Made by a program: the position numbers and the translations under genes | From: Paratissierella sp033809995 | GTDB lineage: Bacteria > Bacillota > Clostridia > Tissierellales > Tissierellaceae | Assembly (NCBI GenBank): GCA_033809995.1 | Contig: JAPXKQ010000007.1 | Location: forward strand, 7,372 to 71,371 | Reading direction: 5' to 3' | DNA length: 64,000 bases | The notes under the pieces: generated by a model | What the model was told of the DNA's origin: nothing | What the model saw: only the letters and a program-made list of their open reading frames with translations | Databases searched by the model: none | Shown here: in pieces, positions 32,240 to 41,426 of the stretch | Layout: each line of letters starts with the position of its first letter | How positions within the stretch are numbered: the stretch's first letter is position 1

Positions 32240-32812
32240 TTAGTTAGATTTTTCTAATGCATACAAAATAGGAGGATTATTTATTTGATTTATAAATTCA
32301 TATTTCAAAACATTAAATTCTTTTTGATTTAATGACGCTAATAAAGCTTCTACAGAATCTTTTTCATCCATACCGCCTTCATGTCCTGTATAAGCAGTTA
32401 TTAAGATCAATCCATTTGGTTTAATTAGATTTAAGGCTTGTTTTAGGCTTCTTACAGTACTTTTATCACTGGTCTTAATACTTTTATCACCCTTTGGTAA
32501 ATAACCTAAATTATATATAATTAAATCTAATCCTTCATCAATATATTGAGAAATATTTTCATGACTATCTTTAATTAAAGTTACTCTCTCAAGTAAATTA
32601 AATTTCTTTAATTTATCACTAGTATTTTCTAAAGCAGTATCTTGAATGTCAAATCCATATACTTTACCACTAGAACCAACTAATTCAGCTAACTTAAATG
32701 TATCATTTCCATTACCAACAGTACAATCAAGGACTTTATATCCATCTTTAATAAAACTTTCAATTATATTTCCAACAATTGTATTAGTATTTATAAAGCT
32801 CTTATATTTCAT
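32240..32812 (-). CDS. SAM-dependent methyltransferase (YtqB/rRNA methylase-like)
   Basis: A 190-residue class I methyltransferase of the putative rRNA methylase family (YtqB-like). The SAM-binding motif I VLDCTVGNGNDTFKLAELVG is at ~24-43, the acidic motif II GFDIQ at ~48 and YNLGYLPKGDK at ~98. The substrate is not certain from the sequence. It overlaps the upstream acetyltransferase gene by 11 nt. Confidence 0.87.
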   Translation of the reverse strand: MKYKSFINTNTIVGNIIESFIKDGYKVLDCTVGNGNDTFKLAELVGSSGKVYGFDIQDTALENTSDKLKKFNLLERVTLIKDSHENISQYIDEGLDLIIYNLGYLPKGDKSIKTSDKSTVRSLKQALNLIKPNGLILITAYTGHEGGMDEKDSVEALLASLNQKEFNVLKYEFINQINNPPILYALEKSN

Positions 32813-33155
32813 TATCTATCTCACCACTTCTACATTTGGAATTGAAAAAGTTAGGTAAATCTACATATACTCTATTATCTTCTTTCATAAAACCCATTTT
32901 AATTAAATATGGATTATAACATTTGTAATATACCTTCTTTATTCCAATCTTGTCCAATTTATTTAAAGTAGAGCGTAATAATCCTTCCCCAAGATTATTA
33001 CCTCTAAACTTATCATCTATCTCTAATACTTCTAAATGTGCAATATCCTTATTTAAATTAACTCGGCATTTCCCAAATAATGTTTCATTTTTATATCCAG
33101 CATAGGTTAAAGTATTAAATAATTTACTATCTTTTATCTCTTTAAATACTATCAT
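32802..33155 (-). CDS. GNAT-family N-acetyltransferase
   Basis: A 117-residue GNAT-fold protein with the acetyl-CoA-binding motif RGNNLGEGLLRSTL (~49-62) preceded by a strand HLEVLEIDDKF. It is short for the family. The acceptor is unknown. It lies between rluB and the methyltransferase with which it overlaps. Confidence 0.75.
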   Translation of the reverse strand: MIVFKEIKDSKLFNTLTYAGYKNETLFGKCRVNLNKDIAHLEVLEIDDKFRGNNLGEGLLRSTLNKLDKIGIKKVYYKCYNPYLIKMGFMKEDNRVYVDLPNFFNSKCRSGEIDNEI

Positions 33156-33167
33156 AATTTCCCCCCG

Positions 33168-33875
33168 CTATAGAGATTTTAGATATTTAATCTCTTCATC
33201 ATCCAAATATCTCCAATTACCAATATCAAGACCACCCAATTGAATTTCCCCTATAGAAATTCTTTTTAATTTTTTAACAGGATGATTTATTGCTTCACAC
33301 ATTTTTTTTACCTGACGGTTTCTACCTTCATGTATTCTAATGTCTAATATACTATCTGTTCCAAAATTTTTTAAAATCTTAATACTAGCATTAGCTGTTT
33401 TTCTACCACTGATAAATATGCCATTCCTGAATTTTTCCAATTCAATTTTATTTGGAACCCCTTCAACAATCGCAATATATTGCTTAACAATTTCATTACT
33501 TGGGTGAGTAAGTTTATACGCAATATCCCCATCATTGGTTAAAAGTAATAATCCTGTCGTATCAGCATCTAATCTGCCTATAGGGTAAATTCTTTCTGTA
33601 ACACCTTCTATCAAATCAGTTACAATATTTCTATCCTTCTCATCTTTAGATGTTGTCACAAAACCAATTGGTTTATTTAACATTATATAAACCTTATTAG
33701 ACTCTAGTTTTATTCTTTTTTCATCAACCTTTACAATATCCTTATCTGGATTTATTGTAGTACCTAATTCAGTTATGATTTTGTTATTTACCTTTACTCG
33801 ACCATTTATAATAAGTTCTTCGGACTTTCTTCTTGATGCAACTCCACACAAGGCCATATATTTTTGTAATCTCAT
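33168..33875 (-). CDS. rluB: Pseudouridine synthase RluB family
   Basis: A 235-residue RsuA/RluB-type pseudouridine synthase that modifies 23S (or 16S) rRNA. The N-terminal S4 domain (RLQKYMALCGVASRRKSEELI) is followed by the catalytic IGRLDADTTGLLLLTNDG, whose first Asp is the nucleophile (~103), and the RQVKKMCEAINHPVKKLKR block (~192). The family member is assigned by similarity to Bacillus RluB and the link to scpA/scpB. Confidence 0.92.
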   Translation of the reverse strand: MRLQKYMALCGVASRRKSEELIINGRVKVNNKIITELGTTINPDKDIVKVDEKRIKLESNKVYIMLNKPIGFVTTSKDEKDRNIVTDLIEGVTERIYPIGRLDADTTGLLLLTNDGDIAYKLTHPSNEIVKQYIAIVEGVPNKIELEKFRNGIFISGRKTANASIKILKNFGTDSILDIRIHEGRNRQVKKMCEAINHPVKKLKRISIGEIQLGGLDIGNWRYLDDEEIKYLKSL

Positions 33876-33942
33876 CTATTTATCCCTCCATATTCTAACC
33901 TAATTCTAACCTTTTTGGGAGAGTTTGTAAATTAGATTAGAT

Positions 33943-35052
33943 TTATGCATCCTTTTTCATGTCAAAGATATTTAATAAACGTTTAAAGAAATAACATTTT
34001 AAAACATCATATTTCGCAACAAGTTTGTCTTTTTTAATTAACTTTCCATCTAGGTAAACCTCAATCGAACCCAATTCAGCTCCTTTTACAACTGGCGCTT
34101 CTACCTTTTCCTCAACATTTATTGATATTTTAACTTTATCTTTCTCTTCATCTTTAAGAGGATACATTAGGTCTCCTGCAGCTACTATAGGTAATTTTTC
34201 CCTTTCTCCATTCAATACATTAATTTGTGTAATCAATTGGTCTTTTTGATAAATAGGGTAAAGTGAATAATTTTCAAATCCATAATCCATTAATGTATAA
34301 GCATCATTAAACCAATTATAATCCCTTAAGGTTACAGCTATTAAACGCATATTATTACGACTTGCACTTGCAACCAAACATCTATTAGCCCTCATTGTAT
34401 ATCCTATTTTTACTCCATCTCCACCCTCATAATCCCAAAGAGTACTATTCTTATTAACAAAATAATTGTATTCTCTGCTACTATGGGTTCTATAATCTTT
34501 ACTACTGGATATTTCTTCAAACTTTTTATTCTTAAATGCGTATCTAGTAATTAAAGCTAAATCATACGCAGTAGTATAATGGTTATCATTATGAAGACCA
34601 TGAGGATTGGTAAAGTTTGTGCTTAAAGCTCCTATTTCTTTTGCCTTTTTATTCATAAGCTTAACAAATTCTTCCTCACTACCGCTGATATGGTTGGCAA
34701 TAGCAATAGCAGAATCGTTACCAGATCTTAACATTAAACCATATATTAAATCTTCAAGTTTAATGATTTCTCCATCCTTAAGAAAGATACTTGATCCTTC
34801 TATATTTACCTTGTCTCCGATAATTTCCACTTCGTCCTCTAAATTACCATATTCTATTGCTAAGATAGCTGTCATGATTTTTGTTGTACTAGCCATAGGC
34901 ATTTTTACATTAGCATTTTTTTCTAACAATACCCTTCCTGATTTTTCTTCAATTAAAATATAATTCTGTCCACTTAAATTAAAGTCCTTTCCATAAGAAA
35001 AATTAGGAATTAATATAATAAGGATTATTAAAATTAATATTAATTTTTTCAA
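33943..35052 (-). CDS. D-alanyl-D-alanine carboxypeptidase (PBP5 family)
   Basis: A 369-residue serine D,D-carboxypeptidase with an N-terminal signal sequence (KKLILILIILIILIPNFSYG). It carries SxxK in MASTTKIMTA (~52), SGN in LRSGNDSAIA (~114) and KTG-like KIGYT (~217). It trims the terminal D-Ala from peptidoglycan stem peptides. The C-terminal beta domain follows but the amphipathic anchor is short. The start is TTG after AGGAGGGG. It is a paralogue of the product of 37044-38195. DacB/DacF-type naming is left open. Confidence 0.9.
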   Translation of the reverse strand: MKKLILILIILIILIPNFSYGKDFNLSGQNYILIEEKSGRVLLEKNANVKMPMASTTKIMTAILAIEYGNLEDEVEIIGDKVNIEGSSIFLKDGEIIKLEDLIYGLMLRSGNDSAIAIANHISGSEEEFVKLMNKKAKEIGALSTNFTNPHGLHNDNHYTTAYDLALITRYAFKNKKFEEISSSKDYRTHSSREYNYFVNKNSTLWDYEGGDGVKIGYTMRANRCLVASASRNNMRLIAVTLRDYNWFNDAYTLMDYGFENYSLYPIYQKDQLITQINVLNGEREKLPIVAAGDLMYPLKDEEKDKVKISINVEEKVEAPVVKGAELGSIEVYLDGKLIKKDKLVAKYDVLKCYFFKRLLNIFDMKKDA

Positions 35053-35082
35053 CTTCTTCCCCTCCTATTAATAATATCATTG

Positions 35083-35120
35083 CAAAAAAAAGAAAAATAA
35101 TACGTAGCATTATTTTTCTT
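35083..35120 (-). terminator. Intrinsic terminator overlapping the scpB stop
   Basis: On the minus strand AAGAAAAATAAT and ATTATTTTTCTT form a 12-bp stem that contains the scpB stop codon and is followed by a T-run of about eight. Confidence 0.8.
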
Positions 35121-35646
35121 CAATATTCGGGGTTGATTCATTTAATGGTGGTAAATCTTCTAAATTTTCTAATCCAAAGTATCTTAAGAATTCATCAGTA
35201 GTTCCATATAGTATTGGTCTGCCTGTTCTTTCTAGCCTTCCTACTTCTTTTACTAGGTTTTTTTCCATAAGAGTTTCTAATGCTCTATCACATCTAACAC
35301 CTCTTATCATCTCTATATCTGACTTTATAATGGGTTGTTTATAGGCTATAATTGAAAGTGTTTCTAGACTTGCATTTGAAAGATTTTTTTTATTTTTATT
35401 TTGATTTAATTTGCTAATCCATTCATAATGCTCTGGCCTCGTACCAATTTGATAAGAATTATTGAATTTAATAATTCTTAATCCTCTTCTATTGTAGTTA
35501 AAGTCATCTATCATTTCCTTTAAAATCTGCTCCAATTCTTTTTCCTTAATATCTAAAATAGCAGCAATATCCTTTATATCTAAGGGGTCTCCCCATGCGA
35601 ATAACAACCCTTCTATTATTGATTTTATCTCTCTAATATCATGCAT
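35110..35646 (-). CDS. scpB: Segregation and condensation protein B
   Basis: ScpB of 178 residues. It has the winged-helix blocks IIEGLLFAWGDPLDIKDIA (residues ~9-27) and ASLETLSIIAYKQPI, IRGVRCDRALE and TGRPILYGTT. With ScpA and SMC it forms the bacterial condensin complex for chromosome segregation. It overlaps scpA by 8 nt. Confidence 0.96.
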   Translation of the reverse strand: MHDIREIKSIIEGLLFAWGDPLDIKDIAAILDIKEKELEQILKEMIDDFNYNRRGLRIIKFNNSYQIGTRPEHYEWISKLNQNKNKKNLSNASLETLSIIAYKQPIIKSDIEMIRGVRCDRALETLMEKNLVKEVGRLERTGRPILYGTTDEFLRYFGLENLEDLPPLNESTPNIEEK

Positions 35647-36376
35647 CTATCTCATCCATTCGTTTACTTATAATTATGTCGGAAAATAATTCATCTTGTT
35701 TTATATAAATACTTTTTAACCTTATTAATTCTAGAACTGATAAAAAATAAGTTATAATCTCTTCTCTAGAACATGTCCTTCTTAAAAGCTCTGTAAATTT
35801 AATATGATCAACATTTTTTAACTTATCTTCAATCTCTTCTATACAAAACTCCATTGTATATTCTTCTCTATGTATTTCACTTATATCTATATTTTTGCTT
35901 CCTCTATTTATAATTATATTGTAAAGTGACTTTACTAATAGATTTAAATCCATTATTTCAAAGTTTTCTTCTACATTTACAAATTCTGATAGATCCTCTC
36001 TGGGCTTATAATAGGCCAAGAGTTCTATATCTTCTTGGTCTCTCAATCTATCAGCAGCCTCTTTATACATTTTATATTCAATAAGTCTTTTTACTAACTC
36101 TTCCCTTGGGTCTAACTCAATTTCAATACCTTCTTCAATAATTTTATCTTTGGGTAAAAGCATTTTCGATTTAACTTCAAGAAGAGTTGATGCCATTACT
36201 AAAAATTCGCTTGCAACTTCTAAATTTAGCTCTTCCATTTCATATATATAGTCCATATACTGCTCTGTTATTAAATTTATTGGTATATCGTAGATATCAA
36301 CCTCTGCCTTTTCTATTAAATTTAACAACAAATCCATTGGTCCTTCGAACACATCTACAACTATTTTGTAATCCAT
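35639..36376 (-). CDS. scpA: Segregation and condensation protein A
   Basis: ScpA of 245 residues, the kleisin subunit of the SMC condensin. The family N-terminus FEGPMDLLLNLIEKAEVDIYD is split here as FEGPMDLLLNLI and EKAEVDIYDIPI. YLVMASTLLEVKSKMLLP-like blocks and a C-terminal winged helix (FLSVLELIRLKSI) follow. It is coupled to scpB and lies behind the M50 protease gene, a common order. Confidence 0.96.
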   Translation of the reverse strand: MDYKIVVDVFEGPMDLLLNLIEKAEVDIYDIPINLITEQYMDYIYEMEELNLEVASEFLVMASTLLEVKSKMLLPKDKIIEEGIEIELDPREELVKRLIEYKMYKEAADRLRDQEDIELLAYYKPREDLSEFVNVEENFEIMDLNLLVKSLYNIIINRGSKNIDISEIHREEYTMEFCIEEIEDKLKNVDHIKFTELLRRTCSREEIITYFLSVLELIRLKSIYIKQDELFSDIIISKRMDEIDA

Positions 36377-36389
36377 ACAAACTCTCCTA

Positions 36390-36995
36390 TTAAGTTAAAA
36401 ATCTAATTAAAACATTAAGTACAATGTCTATAATAGGCCCAAGCAATTTATTTATTATATTAGTAGCTATAAGTATTAACAGTATAATATATAAATACCT
36501 TTCATATTTATAAAAATAATATTCATATTTTACTGGCAATAAACTTGCCACAATTTTCGATCCATCCAAAGGTGGAAATGGAAGGAGATTAAATGTACCA
36601 AGCATTATATTATACCAAAGGGTAAATAACAACACTTGAAAAACAATGGCATTTCTAATTGGAATTAAACTTAAGATTAATCCCATTAATATGGCTATAG
36701 CATAATTAGTAAATGGACCAGCAATAGAAACTAATATAGTATCTCTTTTTCTCTTTTTATAATTACTAGGATTTATTGGAACAGGCTTGGCCCATCCAAA
36801 TTTAAATATTAACATAAAAATAAGTCCAACTGGATCAATATGTTTTAACGGGTTCAATGTTAGCCTGCCAGCATCTTTTGCAGTAGGATCTCCCAACTTA
36901 TATGATACGTACCCATGTGCCAATTCGTGAAATATAATTGCCGTAAATAAACCTGGTAAACTCATCAAAATATCTATAACAATCCCACCTTCCAA
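36390..36995 (-). CDS. Site-2 protease family (M50) membrane peptidase
   Basis: A ~200-residue integral membrane metalloprotease of the YwhC-like M50 group. The zinc motif FHELAHGYVSYKLGDPTAKDAGR contains HExxH near residue 22, and the second metal motif NLLPFPPLDGSK is at ~138. About five hydrophobic segments are visible. The start is unsure: the open frame begins with TTG at 36995, but an ATG at 36965 would begin closer to the family N-terminus. Located upstream of scpA, as in Bacillus relatives. Confidence 0.9.
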   Translation of the reverse strand: MEGGIVIDILMSLPGLFTAIIFHELAHGYVSYKLGDPTAKDAGRLTLNPLKHIDPVGLIFMLIFKFGWAKPVPINPSNYKKRKRDTILVSIAGPFTNYAIAILMGLILSLIPIRNAIVFQVLLFTLWYNIMLGTFNLLPFPPLDGSKIVASLLPVKYEYYFYKYERYLYIILLILIATNIINKLLGPIIDIVLNVLIRFLT

Positions 36996-37013
36996 ATACT
37001 ACTAATATTATAC

Positions 37014-37039
37014 AACCTCGACTAATTAAAGTCGAGGTT
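37014..37039 (-). terminator. Hairpin between the D,D-carboxypeptidase and M50 genes
   Basis: AACCTCGAC and GTCGAGGTT form a perfect 9-bp stem 5 nt after the stop codon. No T-run follows; instead TTGTATAATATT, which looks like a -10 element for the M50 gene. Confidence 0.5.
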
Positions 37040-37043
37040 AATA

Positions 37044-38195
37044 TTATCTTCCTGATATAAAGTTTATCACTGTTCTTTTTAATAAAGTTATATACCCTGC
37101 ACTTTCTACATCATGCTTTGCAACTAAACTGACTCTTTCTACTTCCTTACCATCTACCTTTATGATCATCTCACCTAATTTATCCCCAAATTTCACAGGA
37201 GGTTTTATACTTTCAGGATATATTAATTCTGTATCTACCTTACCATTACTCCCTTTTGGTAAAAGTGCAAAAACATCATTTTCTAATACAATATCAATAT
37301 TTAGATGCTGAGCTTTTTCAACAGGAAGTGTAGCCAATACATCTCCCTTCTTACCTAACATTATAGAATCATAATTGGCAAATCCATAATCAAGTAGTTT
37401 TTTAGCTTCTTCAAATCTAACATCGGATGTTTTTCCACCTAGTATAACTGCTATTAACTGTAAATCTCCTCTTTTGGCAGAAGCAGAGATACAATATCCA
37501 GCAGCATTAGTTGAACCAGTTTTTATACCCGTAGTACCATCGTAGTCTTTAATAAGTCTATTTGTATTAACCATTGTTTGAGTATCATTTTTTTTCTTTC
37601 CAACTAGTAAATCTTCCATCCATGTAGTTAGATATTTTTGAATTTCAGTATGTCTTAACAACTCTCTAGACATTAAAGCTATATCATATGCAGAAGTATA
37701 ATGATCATCTGCAGGAAGTCCGCTTGCATTAACGAAATTTGTATTGTTCATGCCTAACGATTTAGCTCGTTCATTCATCAATTTAACAAATGCCTCGTGA
37801 CTTCCACTAATAAATTCACCTAAGGCGACTGCTGCATCATTTGCCGATCTGATGGCAACAGCCTTAATTAGGTCATTTACAGTTTGACTTTCGCCTGGTT
37901 CTAGGTAGACTTGTGTTCCACCCATTTTGGAAGCATGTTCGCTAATAGATACCTTATCATCTAACTTTATTTTTTCACTTGCCAAAGCTTCCATAGTCAA
38001 TAATAGTGTCATTATTTTTGTAACACTTGCAGGTGGCAATTTCTCATTTTCATTTAAAGCATAGATTATCCTACCTGTATTATAGTCCATTAATATAGCT
38101 GATTTACTAGTTATACTAATATCTCCATAAGCAATAACAGGAGTAATAATAATAGAAATTATAAGTAAAATGGATACTAATTTCTTTTTCAACAT
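37044..38195 (-). CDS. dacF: D-alanyl-D-alanine carboxypeptidase DacF-like
   Basis: A 383-residue PBP5-family D,D-carboxypeptidase. The signal peptide (KKLVSILLIISIIITPVIAYG) is followed by SxxK in PPASVTKIMT, SAN in IRSANDAAVA and KTGST. It removes terminal D-Ala from the cell wall or cortex precursor. Its neighbourhood (spoIIM-xerD-punA-pdp-dacF) is that of Bacillus dacF, although spoIIAA-AC are not next to it here. The ATG at 38195 after TTGGAGG is preferred over an in-frame start 42 nt upstream. Confidence 0.92.
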   Translation of the reverse strand: MLKKKLVSILLIISIIITPVIAYGDISITSKSAILMDYNTGRIIYALNENEKLPPASVTKIMTLLLTMEALASEKIKLDDKVSISEHASKMGGTQVYLEPGESQTVNDLIKAVAIRSANDAAVALGEFISGSHEAFVKLMNERAKSLGMNNTNFVNASGLPADDHYTSAYDIALMSRELLRHTEIQKYLTTWMEDLLVGKKKNDTQTMVNTNRLIKDYDGTTGIKTGSTNAAGYCISASAKRGDLQLIAVILGGKTSDVRFEEAKKLLDYGFANYDSIMLGKKGDVLATLPVEKAQHLNIDIVLENDVFALLPKGSNGKVDTELIYPESIKPPVKFGDKLGEMIIKVDGKEVERVSLVAKHDVESAGYITLLKRTVINFISGR

Positions 38196-38258
38196 AATAC
38201 CTCCAATATATATTATATTTACAATTATAGTATCCATTAAAATAATATGTTATTCTAC

Positions 38259-39566
38259 TTAGTTTGATATTTCGTCAAATATAAGAGTCTTTTTTTCTTT
38301 ATTTTTATCTCCGATTTTATATATATCTAAAATTCTATTTCGAACATCTTCACCTTTTTCTAAGTTATTTGTATGGATAAAAGCTAAAATGTCGCCAGTG
38401 TGGACTTCATCATCTACTTTTTTATTTAAAACTATTCCGGCACCTAAATCAATAACACTATCTAATGTCTCCCTTCCTGCCCCTAAAGATAGTGCACATT
38501 TACCAATTTCCTCAGCGTTTATTTCATTTACAAACCCAGATTTTTTGCTTTTTACTTCAATTTTGTATTTTGTTTTAGGTAATAGATCTGGATTTAGAAT
38601 ATAATCTACATCTCCACCTTGCTCTTTTACCATCTCTATAAGTTTATTAAATGCTGCTTTTGAACTAATAGTTTCTTTTAAGAGTTTTCTAGCCTCTAAT
38701 TCGTTATCTACCCTCTCGGCTAATACTAACAATTTAGAACCTAAAACTAAACAAAGTTCATATAAATCTTTAGGTCCTTTACCCTGAAGAGTATTGATAG
38801 CTTCTTTAACCTCAAGTGCATTTCCTATAGCGTTACCTAAAGGTTCATCCATATCAGTAACTATAGCAACTGTCTTTCTTCCATATTTATTTCCCAAATT
38901 AACCATTAACCTTGCTAATTCTTTAGCATGTTGCAAATCCTTCATAAACGCACCACTACCTACTTTTACGTCCAGTACTATTGCATCCGATTTAATAGCT
39001 AACTTTTTACTCATTATACTACTAGCAATTAGAGAAAGATTGTCTACTGTAGCGGTTACATCCCTTAAGGCATACAACTTTTTATCAGCAGGAGTGATAT
39101 TTGCTGTTTGACTACATATGGATATATTAATATGGTTTGTATTGCTAACAAAATCCTCTTTCGATAAATTTACATTAAAGTTTTTAATTGATTCTAACTT
39201 ATCTAAAGTCCCCCCTGTATGGCCTAGACCCCTGCCAGACATTTTTACAAAAGGAACACCACATGCCGCTACCATTGGACCCAAAACCAATGTAGTAGTA
39301 TCCCCAACACCACCAGTAGAATGTTTATCAACCTTTATACCTTTAATACTAGATAAATCAACAGATTCGCCTGATTCTATCATAGCTTTTGTCAAATCAA
39401 GCGTTTCATCTTCATTCATTTTATTAAAAAAGATTGCCATTAATAAAGCTGATGCCTGATAATCTGGTATATTACCTTCAGTATAATTCTTGACAAAAAA
39501 GGATATCTCTTCAGTATTTAAAGTAAAACCATCCCTTTTTTTTTCAATAATATCGTACATTCGCAT
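38259..39566 (-). CDS. pdp: Pyrimidine-nucleoside phosphorylase
   Basis: A 435-residue phosphorylase that cleaves uridine, thymidine or deoxyuridine with phosphate. The family signature is in SGRGLGHTGGTLDKLESI (~108-125), with KHSTGGVGDTTTLVL (~80-94, phosphate site) and SIMSKKLA, KVGSGAFM. The start at the ATG 39566 follows AAAGGTAG. A GTG 9 nt upstream is too close to that site. It is next to punA, giving a nucleoside salvage pair. Confidence 0.95.
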   Translation of the reverse strand: MRMYDIIEKKRDGFTLNTEEISFFVKNYTEGNIPDYQASALLMAIFFNKMNEDETLDLTKAMIESGESVDLSSIKGIKVDKHSTGGVGDTTTLVLGPMVAACGVPFVKMSGRGLGHTGGTLDKLESIKNFNVNLSKEDFVSNTNHINISICSQTANITPADKKLYALRDVTATVDNLSLIASSIMSKKLAIKSDAIVLDVKVGSGAFMKDLQHAKELARLMVNLGNKYGRKTVAIVTDMDEPLGNAIGNALEVKEAINTLQGKGPKDLYELCLVLGSKLLVLAERVDNELEARKLLKETISSKAAFNKLIEMVKEQGGDVDYILNPDLLPKTKYKIEVKSKKSGFVNEINAEEIGKCALSLGAGRETLDSVIDLGAGIVLNKKVDDEVHTGDILAFIHTNNLEKGEDVRNRILDIYKIGDKNKEKKTLIFDEISN

Positions 39567-39581
39567 TAAGATCACTACCTT

Positions 39582-40400
39582 TTAAATATTTTTAATTATA
39601 TCTATAACCAAACCTTCAAATTCATTTTTAACCTTCATAGAGGTTTCAACAACTTCTTCATGATTTAGGGGTGCATCTAGGATACCAGATGCCATATTTG
39701 TAATACAAGATATTCCTAATACTCTTATTCCTTCGTGATTAGCTACGATAACCTCCGGTACAGTAGACATCCCTACAGCATCCGCACCTAAAATACCCGC
39801 CATTCTTACTTCAGCAGGTGTTTCATATGTTGGTCCACTAAACCACATATATATACCTGTTTTTAAGTCAAGATTTAACGATTTTCCGCAACTTAAAGCT
39901 ATATTAATCAAATCCTTATTATAAGCATAAGTCATATCAACAAATCTAGGACCTTTTTCATCTAAGTTTTTACCTATTAACGGATTATTACCTGTGAAAT
40001 TAATATGATCTTTTATAATCATTAAGTCCCCTGGTTTAAAGGATGAATTAACACCACCAGCAGCATTTGTAACTATTAAATCATCTATTCCTAGACCTAT
40101 CATACATCTTATTGGAAAGGTAATTTCCTTTAAGGTATAACCTTCATAATAATGAAATCGTCCTTGCATAGCAATTACTTGTTTTTCACCAAGTCTTCCA
40201 ATAACCAATTGGCCAGCATGACCTTCAACTGTTGATACTGGAAAATTGGGTATATCTTTATACTTTAATACTACTGGATCTTCTATTTTCTCCGCTAAAC
40301 CTCCTAATCCAGACCCTAATATTAGCCCTACTTCAGGTTTTGTCGATATTTTATCAATTATATATTTTACTGTTTCCTCAATCTTATCAATGTAAGCCAT
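39582..40400 (-). CDS. punA: Purine-nucleoside phosphorylase
   Basis: A 272-residue trimeric-type (PNP class II) purine nucleoside phosphorylase. It releases purine bases from inosine and guanosine with phosphate. Motifs are LGSGLGGLAEKI (phosphate loop, ~30), GRFHYYEGY (~80-88), TNAAGGVN (~113) and the substrate Glu/Met region DAVGMSTVPEVIVANHEG (~204-221). It is 6-7 nt from pdp. Confidence 0.96.
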   Translation of the reverse strand: MAYIDKIEETVKYIIDKISTKPEVGLILGSGLGGLAEKIEDPVVLKYKDIPNFPVSTVEGHAGQLVIGRLGEKQVIAMQGRFHYYEGYTLKEITFPIRCMIGLGIDDLIVTNAAGGVNSSFKPGDLMIIKDHINFTGNNPLIGKNLDEKGPRFVDMTYAYNKDLINIALSCGKSLNLDLKTGIYMWFSGPTYETPAEVRMAGILGADAVGMSTVPEVIVANHEGIRVLGISCITNMASGILDAPLNHEEVVETSMKVKNEFEGLVIDIIKNI

Positions 40401-40436
40401 ATCCTTACCTCCTTAAGTTTTGTATTTAATATTTCC

Positions 40437-41285
40437 TTAGAAGCCTTTTTTGTTTGCAATGATAGAATAGTTTTGAGTAGTTGAGATATCAATATGTCCC
40501 ATAATTTCTTGCAAGGTGAAAATATCAGTTCCATTACTAATTTGATGAACGGCAAAAGAATTTCTCAAATTTTGAGGGGTTATTTTCTTTTCTATCGAAG
40601 TTAATCTTGAATAATGCTTAATAATTTTCCAAAATCCCTGCCTTGTTAATCTAGTATTATTATAATTAATAAATAAAGGATCTGTATTTGAACTACTTGT
40701 CCTATACCCATTAATATAAAAAACTATACTTTGAGTTACCTGTTTATCTATGGGTATTATTCTAATATTATTATCACTATCGATTTTGATATGATTGTTA
40801 TTTATGTCTAAATCTTCGATGTTCAAATTAATAATCTCTGATACCCTTAGTCCAGTAGCACATATCAACTCCAAGATTGCCTTATCCCTAGCGCCCTTCC
40901 AATTGTTTATATCGGGTTTATTCAATAATTTGTTAATTTCATCTATTGATAGTATACTAGGATATTTCTTCTCTCTTTTAGGAGATTTTAAATTTAAAGT
41001 TGGGTCTTCTTTTATAATATTTTTGTTTAGCAGATACTGAAATAAACATCTTACACTTGCTAAGTTCCTTGAAATAGTTGAGTTAGATTTTCCGCTTCTT
41101 TGCAAAAATAACAGATATGTAATTATATTTGTCTTGTTAATATCTAAAAAATTAGTTATATTATTTTCACATGCATAATTATATAATTGATTTATATCAC
41201 TTATATATGCATCTATTGTATTTTGTGATAGTTTCTTTTCATTCCTTATATAATCTAAATATTCTTTAGTAATTTTATTCCACAT
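40437..41285 (-). CDS. Tyrosine recombinase/integrase family protein, XerD-like
   Basis: A 282-residue protein with the two-domain XerC/XerD fold. The SAM-like N-terminal domain spans about 1-90. The catalytic domain has Arg I in CATGLRVSEI and Arg II with the second block NLRNSF, followed by MGHIDISTTQNY bearing the last His and the nucleophile Tyr. Two residues of the usual set seem missing: the His of HxxR is Gln (PQNLR), and the beta-hairpin Lys (usually in GKGNKER) has no equivalent in KIDSDNNIRIIP. Position between punA and spoIIM matches xerD (ripX) in Bacillus, so it may be a diverged XerD. Activity is in doubt. Confidence 0.85.
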   Translation of the reverse strand: MWNKITKEYLDYIRNEKKLSQNTIDAYISDINQLYNYACENNITNFLDINKTNIITYLLFLQRSGKSNSTISRNLASVRCLFQYLLNKNIIKEDPTLNLKSPKREKKYPSILSIDEINKLLNKPDINNWKGARDKAILELICATGLRVSEIINLNIEDLDINNNHIKIDSDNNIRIIPIDKQVTQSIVFYINGYRTSSSNTDPLFINYNNTRLTRQGFWKIIKHYSRLTSIEKKITPQNLRNSFAVHQISNGTDIFTLQEIMGHIDISTTQNYSIIANKKGF

Positions 41286-41298
41286 TTTATACTCCTAA

Positions 41299-41426
41299 AT
41301 TCGTTATAAAATAGGCTTCTATTTATGTATTATTTAAATTAATGAAGCCTTTTTTGAAACTCATTGACGGAAAGTTCAATAATATAAAAGGAAATTAAAA
41401 GTAGAACTTTCCTATTTGTTATAAAA
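41299..41426. repeat. Paired-hairpin intergenic repeat, copy B
   Basis: The best-preserved copy. AGGCTTC/GAAGCCT (with TTTTT after it) is followed by TTGAAACTCATTGAC and a second stem GGAAAGTTC/GAACTTTCC, then CCTATTTGTTATAAAA. A related motif TTCGTTATAAAATAGG also begins the element, so it is bounded by near-direct repeats. It fills the gap between the recombinase gene and spoIIM. Confidence 0.8.

Noticed and set aside
40367..40555. 62-codon minus-strand frame over the punA-recombinase junction
   Set aside because: It overlaps both real genes in another frame and has no recognisable content.
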